DNA from: Filifactor villosus
GTDB lineage: Bacteria; Bacillota; Clostridia; Peptostreptococcales; Filifactoraceae
NCBI RefSeq assembly: GCF_042652965.1
Contig: NZ_JBHSHL010000034.1
Span: forward strand, 1-15,625
Reading direction: 5' to 3'
Length of the DNA: 15,625 nucleotides
Below are positions 1 to 6,545 of the stretch, piece by piece. A program made the translations under genes and the position numbers. Below the pieces are notes generated by a model. That model had not been told where the DNA came from, ran no database searches, and saw only the letters and a program-made list of their open reading frames with translations. The first letter of the stretch is position 1. Each line of letters starts with the position of its first letter.

Positions 1-74
1 CAAAGACTTTAACATCGACATATAAGTCGAACAAAGCAGGAGCGCAGTTGGTTACTTTGACCTATACTCCTTAA
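1..74 (+). CDS. C-terminal end of an unidentified upstream gene (partial)
   Basis: The third forward frame is open from the window edge to a TAA at 72-74 and gives 23 residues ending QLVTLTYTP. The other two forward frames close within the first 24 bases. A terminator-like hairpin follows 21 bases after the stop, which supports a real gene end. The residues alternate in a beta-strand-like way and would fit the end of a pilin or another exported beta-rich protein, but 23 residues are too few to assign a family. Given the T4P genes downstream, an upstream pilin or pilus gene is a reasonable guess only. Confidence 0.5.
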   Translation, partial: KTLTSTYKSNKAGAQLVTLTYTP

Positions 75-94
75 GAAAAAGTTAGATAGGAGTT

Positions 95-135
95 ACCCCT
101 TGGATAAGTCCAAGGGGTTCATCCTCTTGTTATAG
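95..135 (+). terminator. Probable intrinsic terminator of the upstream gene
   Basis: CCCCTTGGA (96-104) pairs perfectly with TCCAAGGGG (109-117) around a TAAG loop, and A95-T118 extends the stem to 10 bp. The tail (TTCATCCTCTTGTTAT) is pyrimidine-rich but interrupted, so termination may be only partial. It lies just after the TAA at 72-74. Confidence 0.7.
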
Positions 136-600
136 GGTTAAAATTTCTAATTTGTAAAATTTGATATTTAGAATAAAGAGAACGATTATGTTTATAAATT
201 TTATAAAGAATTTGTTGAAAGGAAACAAATATGAGCAAATAAGTTGGATTTGTTGATATTTGTTTCTTTTAGAATATGGGAGTTTTATATCAAAACTTAA
301 TAGATTTGTAGATATACAAAGAAATCATCAATTATAAATCTAAGTATACTTGAAAATAAAAAATGTGACAAAAAGTAAGGTTTTTGTGAGCCGGATTTTC
401 GGAGCCTTCTAATGTTATTCTCTTTTTGAGACATTAGGGTTATGGAATATATAATTACTGAGGAAACACTGCACAAAGGAAAATTCCTAATTTTCCTTCG
501 AGGTTATAAAACTTTAAAGTTTGTCAAATCAACATTTTTGAGAATTTTATCCTTCAGATTTGATTTTATAATGATTTCTCGAATTGTGCGGTATAGCTCT
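121..600. other. Gene-free AT-rich stretch with several hairpins
   Basis: No open frame with a credible RBS is seen on either strand. The stretch holds several inverted repeats. Bases 218-232 pair with 256-270 (15 bp including one G-T, core GAAACAAATAT/ATATTTGTTTC), with an inner CAAAT/ATTTG stem at 236-240/248-252. TAGATTT (301-307) pairs with AAATCTA (336-342). CTAATGT near 410 pairs with ACATTAG near 431. AAGGAAAATT (476-485) pairs with AATTTTCCTT (489-498). ACTGCACAA (468-476) pairs with TTGTGCGGT (584-592). I recognise no c-di-GMP riboswitch core here. The stretch could be decayed mobile-element DNA or hold an unknown structured RNA. Confidence 0.6.
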
Positions 601-601
601 A

Positions 602-705
602 ATACTATTCTCCGATAGAAATGTGGTTATAGCTACACCTGCAAGCATAAATATCTTATCACCCATAGAAGAAAAGATATCAATGATTTAAAGGGATAAT
701 AGTAT
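602..705. repeat. Imperfect palindromic repeat element, copy A
   Basis: The element begins ATACTATTCTCC (602-613) and ends in the inverted form GGGATAATAGTAT (693-705). Its left 30 bases match copy B (15350-15379) at 26 positions, including the shared core CGATAGAA. An internal ACCCATAGAAGA (661-672) is the exact reverse complement of 15411-15422 in copy B. The size (about 105 bp), inverted termini and lack of coding capacity resemble a miniature inverted-repeat element. The end motif ATAATAGTATGA (696-707) recurs exactly at 751-762. Confidence 0.6.
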
Positions 706-728
706 GAAAAATAATTTAGGTGATAAGA
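654..728 (+). promoter_or_regulatory. Long-range leader hairpin upstream of the first pilin gene
   Basis: TCTTATCACC (654-663) is a perfect 10-bp inverted match to GGTGATAAGA (719-728). If transcribed, this would fold about 65 bases ahead of the start codon at 794 and overlap the end of repeat copy A. No clear sigma-A promoter was recognised near it, so a regulatory role is a guess. Confidence 0.35.
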
Positions 729-793
729 GCTCAAAGAAGTCAATTCAAAAATAATAGTATGAGCCGGTGATCGAAATTCGGGAGGGATGTAGG

Positions 794-1282
794 ATGAAAA
801 CAAAAAAATATTCCAAGCACAAGGGAGGAGCCTTCGTCTTAATTATGGCGGTAATGGTCTTTATTACAATGGCTTCTGTGTTGATTGCAAACCTTGCGTT
901 TAATAACCGTTATCAGGCGGTACATCAGTCGGAGGGAATCCAGCTTTATTATATGACGAAGTCGGGTTTGGATTCGGTTTCGGAGGTCTTGACCAACGAC
1001 AGAGGAAGTATCCGTATCTCGGACTATGCTGCCAAGGACCCCAATATGAAGGTGCCGGACATCTCTTTCTTCGATGGCAAGGGCGAGCAGATAGGAACGT
1101 GCAAAATACGGGTCAAGCGTGTACTCCGTGATACAGGCGGAGCAAAGGAGCCTTGGATCGAGATCAAGGCGGATACTACTATGAAGGATATTCGGGGCGG
1201 AAAGGATCTTAGAAGGATAGGACAATTGAATATTTCGGTAAAGAATCCTCTGATTCGGGAATATGATATTGCAGTCAATTAA
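794..1282 (+). CDS. PilX/GspK-like minor prepilin
   Basis: This 162-residue protein is a predicted minor pilin of the type IV pilus. It has a basic N-terminus with KHKGG at residues 7-11, then one hydrophobic helix (about 12-33), a short stretch YYMTKSGLDSVSEVL resembling the A-G-L/E segment after the helix in PilX/GspK proteins, and a small globular domain. A leader-peptidase cut after the second Gly would leave AFVLI, with no glutamate at +5. Lack of Glu5 is typical of GspK/PilX proteins, which sit at the pilus tip. The ATG at 794 is chosen because GGAGGG (781-786) lies 7 bases upstream; the in-frame GTG at 767 has no comparable RBS. The last 20 bases overlap the longest reading of the next frame. 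The PilX assignment rests on pattern and position, not on a computed match. Confidence 0.75.
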   Translation: MKTKKYSKHKGGAFVLIMAVMVFITMASVLIANLAFNNRYQAVHQSEGIQLYYMTKSGLDSVSEVLTNDRGSIRISDYAAKDPNMKVPDISFFDGKGEQIGTCKIRVKRVLRDTGGAKEPWIEIKADTTMKDIRGGKDLRRIGQLNISVKNPLIREYDIAVN

Positions 1283-1295
1283 GGGCGTGAAGAAG

Positions 1296-2780
1296 ATGAA
1301 AAGAATACAAAAAATCAAAAATACCAAAAACATAGGCAAGAGGAGAAGGGGGTTTACGGTTCTCGAACTGATGCTTGCTCTGAGTTTGACCGTGGTGGTT
1401 ATGACACTGGGGATTCAATTGTTTTCGCTTACGGTATCGGGCTTGAATTTTACGGTAAATGAAACGAAGATGCAGGCGGATGCAAGGCTCTTTGCGGCCG
1501 AAGTAAACAACCATGTACGCTACTCCAAGGCGGTGTTTACCATTCCGCAATCGAGTTTTAGGGAAGATAACCTGACCAAGGATTGGAACTATATGGGTGT
1601 GATGGAAAATGTGACCGTCCCTGCCGGTAGGAGCCATACGGGATCTTCATTTAAGGCGAGAAAGGCCCTTGTGCACATCATTGCACAGGACAAGGACGGA
1701 AAACCAGCCAAGCAGCCGGAAGACAATCTGATTACATCGGGAGAGGCGACGTTTGTTCAGCGTATTCTCGGCTACTCATATGTAGATGATAGGACTGGTA
1801 AGGAGATCGAATACAGCTTGGTTTTCGACAAAAAAAATCCATCCGATGCGGATCAGAAACTAAGTTATACTTTTAAGACGGAGCTGATTCCCGCTTCGGG
1901 AAACAAGGCGGACTATCTAAAGTTTGAAACGTCTCTCGAATCGTTGAATTCTTTGCAGGTCATCCATAAGGGAAGCAAGACCAATCCGTCGGTTGCAATT
2001 GCCTATCGAACCGGAAACAAGGATCTGGTCGTCGGACATGTATCGATGGTCCTGGATATTTCAGGCAGTATGGGGTGGACGATGTCTGGAAGAGCGAGGC
2101 CTAAACCCGGGGAAAGCAGGATAGAGATTCTTAAGGACAAGGGTCAGGTATTTATCGATAAGATGTCGGAAAATGAAAATGTCGATATAGGACTGTTTCC
2201 TTTTGCAGGAAGTGTTGATTTAAGGATGTATAGTGGAGATTACAGCGATGGTAACATCTTTAAGTCTGCAAGCCATAATAAGGAAGAGTTAAAACGGAGA
2301 ATAAGAGATCTGCCCCATGGTGGAGGGACCAATACGGGAGATGGACTGAGGTACTCCTATTATCGCTTACAAGACCACAATGCTACCGTTACAGCTCCTC
2401 AAAAACCTGTCAATTATCTTATTCTTTTAGTTGATGGAGACTCTAACCTGTATAGTTATACAGAGCCTACAGGAGTGGATCGACACTTTTTTATGGATGA
2501 TGGAATAAAAGGATATAAAATCTCGCGACAAGATTTTTATAATGGAGGATATTACGTTGGAGAAATTGCAAAGTTATACAATAAGAACACAAAGGTATTT
2601 TTTATTGTTTTTTCCAGCGATGTGAGTACCAATGGAGTAAATTCAATCAAAAAGGCCTTTCATTTGGATAATAAGCATTTGTTTAGAGCCACCGATGCGA
2701 CAAAACTCAACGAGGCCTTCGATCTCATTCAAGAAGAAATAAAAAGAGATCTCTGGTATTTAAACGGACCGAAACTGTAA
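1296..2780 (+). CDS. PilW/GspJ-like minor prepilin fused to a von Willebrand A domain
   Basis: The 494-residue predicted pilin has a long basic leader ending KRRRG, followed by FTVLELMLALSLTVVV: a class III prepilin signal with Glu at +5 and a hydrophobic helix. A pilin-like globular part runs to about residue 245, and a vWA domain fills the rest. Metal-site (MIDAS) residues are visible: D254-x-S256-x-S258 (DISGS), T345 in GGGTNTGDG, and D380 in LLVDGDSN. vWA modules bind protein ligands through a coordinated metal, so this is a likely adhesive tip pilin; S. sanguinis PilB has the same architecture. ATG 1296 is preferred because AAGGG (1281-1285) is 10 bases upstream; the in-frame ATG at 1263 would overlap the previous gene and adds 11 residues. 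By hand count GC falls from about 48% (1501-1800) to about 33% (2401-2700). Confidence 0.85.
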   Translation: MKRIQKIKNTKNIGKRRRGFTVLELMLALSLTVVVMTLGIQLFSLTVSGLNFTVNETKMQADARLFAAEVNNHVRYSKAVFTIPQSSFREDNLTKDWNYMGVMENVTVPAGRSHTGSSFKARKALVHIIAQDKDGKPAKQPEDNLITSGEATFVQRILGYSYVDDRTGKEIEYSLVFDKKNPSDADQKLSYTFKTELIPASGNKADYLKFETSLESLNSLQVIHKGSKTNPSVAIAYRTGNKDLVVGHVSMVLDISGSMGWTMSGRARPKPGESRIEILKDKGQVFIDKMSENENVDIGLFPFAGSVDLRMYSGDYSDGNIFKSASHNKEELKRRIRDLPHGGGTNTGDGLRYSYYRLQDHNATVTAPQKPVNYLILLVDGDSNLYSYTEPTGVDRHFFMDDGIKGYKISRQDFYNGGYYVGEIAKLYNKNTKVFFIVFSSDVSTNGVNSIKKAFHLDNKHLFRATDATKLNEAFDLIQEEIKRDLWYLNGPKL

Positions 2781-2793
2781 GGGGGAAGATGCT

Positions 2794-4374
2794 ATGAAGA
2801 AAAATAGAGGTTTTACCCTTGCGGAAGTCATCATGGCCCTTGTGATCGTGACCATCTTGGCTCAATTGGTCTTGATGACCTTGGGGAATATGAATGTTCA
2901 GCTCAGCCGTGAGCGAAAAAGGACGGAACATGCCTTTAAAGAACAAGGAGAGATGGAAAAGCGGATCGAAGAGATCGAAAAGTTGATTGAAACAAAACTG
3001 GACAGTTTGACAATCATCAACGACACTGCGTCGACGACCACTCAAATTACGGAGGCGAAGAAGAAGTTAAAGGTTGCACAGAAGGAATTGGACAAATACC
3101 CTTCCTTTGAGCAGAATCTAAATGGACAGAAAATCAGGATCTATAGGTTGGAAGTCCCTCGCTATAATACACAGGACAAGCAGTCTGCGGTACTGACTTC
3201 CTGGGTTGTTGAGTCCAAGGGATTGGTCTTTCCCATTCCCGAAATAAGGAAGGTTGAGATTGCTGTCAAAGGTAAAGCGGTTGCAAGCTATGGAATATGG
3301 AAAGACAAACAGAAGATGAGCTCTAAGGTGGAGTATGGGAAGAACAAAGACAAGCTTTTTACGGAGCAATATCTATGGCAATTGTCTCGTCCGGGATTTC
3401 ATATGATATCTCCGGAGCAGGAAGCACACAAGCCTCCGGAGGCTTATACGAGCTTGAGATACCCGTCTTTTCCCAGAGATTACGAGTTTATTACCAAAAC
3501 CGGGCAGAGTTCCCCGAGTGAAACGGGAAAAGAACTTAGCCTCATTACAAAGGAGATGAGGGGAAGGTTTGTTTCTCTGGGACTTCGTGCAACAACAAGA
3601 GAAGGAAAAATCAGTCCGGAGAAAGGAAGCAATCCCTACTACGTTGTGGGTTATCCCATTCCCGTCTATGCACTTTTGGACACCTCTCTTATCTCAAGTT
3701 TTCCGACGGATTTGAAGATACCTGTTATTGGAGGAGTATCCAATTCCTCGTTTTTTCAGGAAGTTACAGGAAATGAGATCCCTAAGATTGAGCCTCACGG
3801 AGAGTTGACGGGAAATGTGAAGTATAAGAATGAAATGTTTGAAACCTATTCACGCTTTGTTCATTTTACTTCCGACAGCTCTTACGATTTTACTTTGGGT
3901 TCTCCAAACCGTTTTCCCAAAGACTATACGATTTTTGTCGTTGCACGTCAAACAGCGGCTTCTCCGGGGCTTCCCATCTTTAACGGAAAAGCTTTGGTCA
4001 CGGAAGGATCAAGAACGGGAGATGCAAAATTTGCCCTCAGCTTTGACAAGTTTGCATACAGGGAAGAAATGAGGGGGATGTTAAGAGAAACGATGATAGA
4101 CAATGTGGGAGCCGATGACGGGAAATGGCATGTGCTTGCTCTTTCCCTTACAGGACGCCAGTTAAAGGTGTACTTGGATAGAAATACTCTGCACACGGCC
4201 TCGGCCAATTATACCTTTGCAGGTGGTGGCAACTATCTGAGATTCGGCAAGATTGTAGGAGTCTCCGGTGCGGATATGAATGTCGCGGAAGTTGTCATTT
4301 CGCAGAGCGTAAAAGATGATGAAATCACAGCAATGCAGGAATATTTGTGTAATAAATATGGAATTTCACCATAA
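2794..4374 (+). CDS. PilV/GspI-like minor prepilin with C-terminal LamG/concanavalin-A-like domain
   Basis: The 526-residue predicted pilin begins MKKNRG then FTLAEVIMALVIVTILA: a short textbook class III leader with Glu at +5. A charged coiled-coil-like stretch (about 40-105) and a pilin-like beta region follow. From about residue 350 the sequence reads as a LamG-type jelly roll: FVHFTSDSSYDFTLG, FPKDYTIFVVARQ, GKWHVLALSLTGRQLKVYLD, and a closing AEVVISQ followed by a helix ending YLCNKYGI, the usual end of secreted LamG domains. Such domains bind glycans or glycoproteins; S. sanguinis PilC is a pilin with a lectin module. Thirteen bases separate it from the previous stop, with AAGGGGG (2779-2785) as RBS, so it is co-transcribed. 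This length is several times that of an ordinary pilin. Confidence 0.85.
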   Translation: MKKNRGFTLAEVIMALVIVTILAQLVLMTLGNMNVQLSRERKRTEHAFKEQGEMEKRIEEIEKLIETKLDSLTIINDTASTTTQITEAKKKLKVAQKELDKYPSFEQNLNGQKIRIYRLEVPRYNTQDKQSAVLTSWVVESKGLVFPIPEIRKVEIAVKGKAVASYGIWKDKQKMSSKVEYGKNKDKLFTEQYLWQLSRPGFHMISPEQEAHKPPEAYTSLRYPSFPRDYEFITKTGQSSPSETGKELSLITKEMRGRFVSLGLRATTREGKISPEKGSNPYYVVGYPIPVYALLDTSLISSFPTDLKIPVIGGVSNSSFFQEVTGNEIPKIEPHGELTGNVKYKNEMFETYSRFVHFTSDSSYDFTLGSPNRFPKDYTIFVVARQTAASPGLPIFNGKALVTEGSRTGDAKFALSFDKFAYREEMRGMLRETMIDNVGADDGKWHVLALSLTGRQLKVYLDRNTLHTASANYTFAGGGNYLRFGKIVGVSGADMNVAEVVISQSVKDDEITAMQEYLCNKYGISP

Positions 4375-4380
4375 AAAGAC

Positions 4381-4415
4381 TTGTTATTGAACATAGCGAT
4401 ATTATATACTATAGA
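4381..4415 (+). promoter_or_regulatory. Putative sigma-A promoter for pilMNO
   Basis: Two overlapping readings are possible just after the pilin genes: TTGTTA (4381-4386) with 18 bases to TATACT (4405-4410), or TTGAAC (4387-4392) with 17 bases to TATAGA (4410-4415). No clear terminator separates the pilins from this site, so read-through is also possible. Confidence 0.45.
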
Positions 4416-4530
4416 TTAAGAAAGAAACAAAATGTCGGGAACTCTTCTTTATATTACGATTCTATGATAAACGTAGGAAAAGTATAAAAGATATCGAATT
4501 TTATAAATAACAGGTGAAAAAACTTAAGAG

Positions 4531-4557
4531 ATTTGACAGCCTTCTTGGCTGTCGAAT
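4531..4557 (+). promoter_or_regulatory. Leader hairpin ahead of pilM
   Basis: GACAGCC (4535-4541) pairs with GGCTGTC (4547-4553) around TTCTT, and flanking A/T pairs with one G-T extend the stem to 11 bp. No T-run follows, so it is not a standard terminator. It ends about 20 bases before the RBS of pilM and could stabilise the message or pause polymerase. Confidence 0.4.
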
Positions 4558-4589
4558 CCGGATAATAATGAGAACGGGAGGAAGACAGT

Positions 4590-5954
4590 TTGTCTATTTT
4601 TAAGAAGAAAAAGGCTGTTTCGAGCTCAAAGGGTGTCTCGCTTAACAAGGAAAAAACTGCGGAAGAAGCCTTGGAAGCGGTCAATGATGTAGCCGAAGGA
4701 GAAAATAAAGACAAAGATTCCGATAAAGATAAGAAAGAGAAGAAACAAAAGAAAAGCAAGAGGGCGAAAGAACCGAAAGCCCAAAAAACTTCTTTGAAAA
4801 AAAAGGAGAAAAAGTCGTGGAAGGATTCTTTGTTTAAAGGGAAGAAGGCATCCAAGGCCTCTTCGGAAGCTCTCGTGAGCCTGGATTTCGGAAGCAGGGA
4901 GATCAAGGGTGTCTATGGAAGGGTTCAAGGAGACAAGATCAAGGTCAATAAATGTTTTTCGACGTCGGTAAAGGAAGATTGGTATCAAAACGGTCTGATC
5001 GCAGATGTGAAGCAGGCACAGATCGTCTTGAGAGAGATGTTCGATGCCAACAAACTTCCGTCAAAAAACATCGTATGTACCATAGACAGCACCAACATTG
5101 TCAAGAGGGAGATCGTGATACCCAAGGTCTCGAAAGAGGATATCGATTCCCTGCTCTACTATGAGATGGGGCAATATCTGCCGATCGATCCCGGCGAGTA
5201 TGTGATCCAGTACTTGGAGATCGAGGACTTTGTAGAAAATGAGATCGAAAAACTTCGACTCTTGGTTACGGTTGTGCCCAAGTCTGTTGTGGAAGGGATG
5301 TTGAACTTTTTGAAGGGGATGAAGCTGATCCCTTACGCCTTGGACGTCCATTCGAACTCTTTAAAGAAACTCATTGAATTCAATGGTGGGCATATCAACG
5401 ATGAATATGTTGCAGACAAGACGATTGTTCTTTTGGATATCGGAAACAAGCATACCGACATCATCGTATTCAAAGAAGGCAGGTTTCAATTCAACAATAT
5501 TTTGGAGTTCGGTTATGCCGACTTTAAACACATTATATTCAACGGTTTGGCACTTACCGGAGAAGAGTTGCACAAAAAGACGAGCCAATTGGTAAAAGAA
5601 ATGTTGAACCAGTCCTATACCGATGAAGGCATCGAGGCGGAACACGGCGGAGATATCTATGAGAATATCACGCAGTACTTAATTCGCTCCCTTTACAGCA
5701 AGACGGAGATGTTCATCGGGGAGATCGATCGAAGTTTGAAGTATTACACAACGCAGAACGCGGAAAACCACATCGATAAGATCTATCTTTATGGGGGAAG
5801 CAGTCTGGAGTGCGACCTGTCTCCACTGATGCAGGAGAAACTGGAAGTTCCCGTTGCACACATGAAGTTTATGAGTGCAGTGGATTGGACCAATGTTCAG
5901 GACAAAGAGATATCACAGTATTGGAACGCTCTCGGAGCGCTCATAAGGCTATAG
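4590..5954 (+). CDS. pilM: PilM, actin-like T4P assembly protein with a lysine-rich N-terminal tail
   Basis: PilM is a cytoplasmic actin/FtsA-fold ATP-binding protein that forms a platform under the membrane and binds the N-terminus of PilN. Fold motifs are visible: LDFGSREIKGVYG starting at residue 98 (phosphate 1), VLLDIGNKHTDIIVF around D283 (phosphate 2) and YLYGGSSLE around residue 402 (adenosine). The protein has 454 residues; the fold itself begins near residue 95. Ahead of it is a hydrophilic Lys/Ala/Ser/Glu-rich tail that is not part of the usual family. The start is a TTG with GGGAGGAAG (4576-4584) upstream; no in-frame ATG fits better. PilN follows after 15 bases. The tail has the same frame and RBS support as the rest, so it looks genuinely translated. 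Confidence 0.93.
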   Translation: MSIFKKKKAVSSSKGVSLNKEKTAEEALEAVNDVAEGENKDKDSDKDKKEKKQKKSKRAKEPKAQKTSLKKKEKKSWKDSLFKGKKASKASSEALVSLDFGSREIKGVYGRVQGDKIKVNKCFSTSVKEDWYQNGLIADVKQAQIVLREMFDANKLPSKNIVCTIDSTNIVKREIVIPKVSKEDIDSLLYYEMGQYLPIDPGEYVIQYLEIEDFVENEIEKLRLLVTVVPKSVVEGMLNFLKGMKLIPYALDVHSNSLKKLIEFNGGHINDEYVADKTIVLLDIGNKHTDIIVFKEGRFQFNNILEFGYADFKHIIFNGLALTGEELHKKTSQLVKEMLNQSYTDEGIEAEHGGDIYENITQYLIRSLYSKTEMFIGEIDRSLKYYTTQNAENHIDKIYLYGGSSLECDLSPLMQEKLEVPVAHMKFMSAVDWTNVQDKEISQYWNALGALIRL

Positions 5955-5969
5955 GTAGGGGGAGATTTT

Positions 5970-6545
5970 ATGAAAGACTTAAACTTTTTTGCTCCATACC
6001 ATACCGTCAAGAAGGATAGGGACAACAGCGGCAATTTCCTCATCGGTTTGGGTGTTCTTCTCTTGGTGGGTTCCATCTGTTTTAATACAGCTCTTCAGGT
6101 GATGAAGGTGATGGAGCTCACACGTGAAAAGGAAACTCTAATCGCCACGATGGAGAGTGAAGCGTATCAGGCGAAGTTGGAAGATGCCAGAGCTCAATTG
6201 GCGGAATTTCAGGAACTGAAACGTGAAAAAATGTTTTTTACGGATCTGCAGGGAAATATGACCAAGATCCACAGAGTAAATGAATATGTGATGAGATTTT
6301 TAAGTAAAGAATTGATCCGAGACCTGTTCCTGATGGAGTTGTCCATTGAGGATCAGCAGATCATCATTGGCGGAAGAGCTTTGAATAAGAAGGCGATTGC
6401 ACAATTTGAGTATGATCTGAGAAATACGGGTAAATTTGAAAAGATACGGATCAGTGAGATTGTGAAGCCTGAAGAAGAGGATAAGTATTACGATTTTACG
6501 ATGACGATTGAAACAAAGGATGTGAGTTTTAGTGAAGCTAAGTAA
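5970..6545 (+). CDS. pilN: PilN, T4P inner-membrane alignment protein
   Basis: PilN is a bitopic membrane protein that links cytoplasmic PilM to PilO. The 191-residue product has a short cytoplasmic N-terminus, MKDLNFFAPYH, whose LNFFAPY stretch sits where the PilM-binding INLLPxR motif lies in Gram-negative PilN. A transmembrane helix follows (about 23-43), then a charged coiled-coil stretch (about 45-90) and a C-terminal alpha/beta domain (about 100-190), the usual order for the family. GGGGGAG upstream is a strong RBS. The end overlaps the start of pilO by 14 bases, consistent with translational coupling and a PilN-PilO pair. Confidence 0.9.
   Translation: MKDLNFFAPYHTVKKDRDNSGNFLIGLGVLLLVGSICFNTALQVMKVMELTREKETLIATMESEAYQAKLEDARAQLAEFQELKREKMFFTDLQGNMTKIHRVNEYVMRFLSKELIRDLFLMELSIEDQQIIIGGRALNKKAIAQFEYDLRNTGKFEKIRISEIVKPEEEDKYYDFTMTIETKDVSFSEAK

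Noticed and set aside
121..790. c-di-GMP riboswitch ahead of the pilus operon
   Set aside because: Expected from Clostridia T4P regulation, but the conserved core bases of class I or II were not found by eye.
767..793. GTG start at 767 giving a nine-residue longer PilX-like protein
   Set aside because: No RBS at a proper distance, whereas GGAGGG sits 7 bases before the ATG at 794.
839..1339. Minus-strand open frame opposite the first pilin gene
   Set aside because: No RBS or recognisable domain; it is the complement of a well-supported coding gene.
4533..4569. Promoter made of TTGACA (4533-4538) and GATAAT (4561-4566)
   Set aside because: Spacing is 22 bases, too long, and TTGACA lies in the stem of the leader hairpin.
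4454..4988. Two minus-strand frames rich in Phe, Leu and Ser opposite the pilM tail
   Set aside because: They are the antisense reading of Lys/Glu-rich codons and only mimic a membrane protein.
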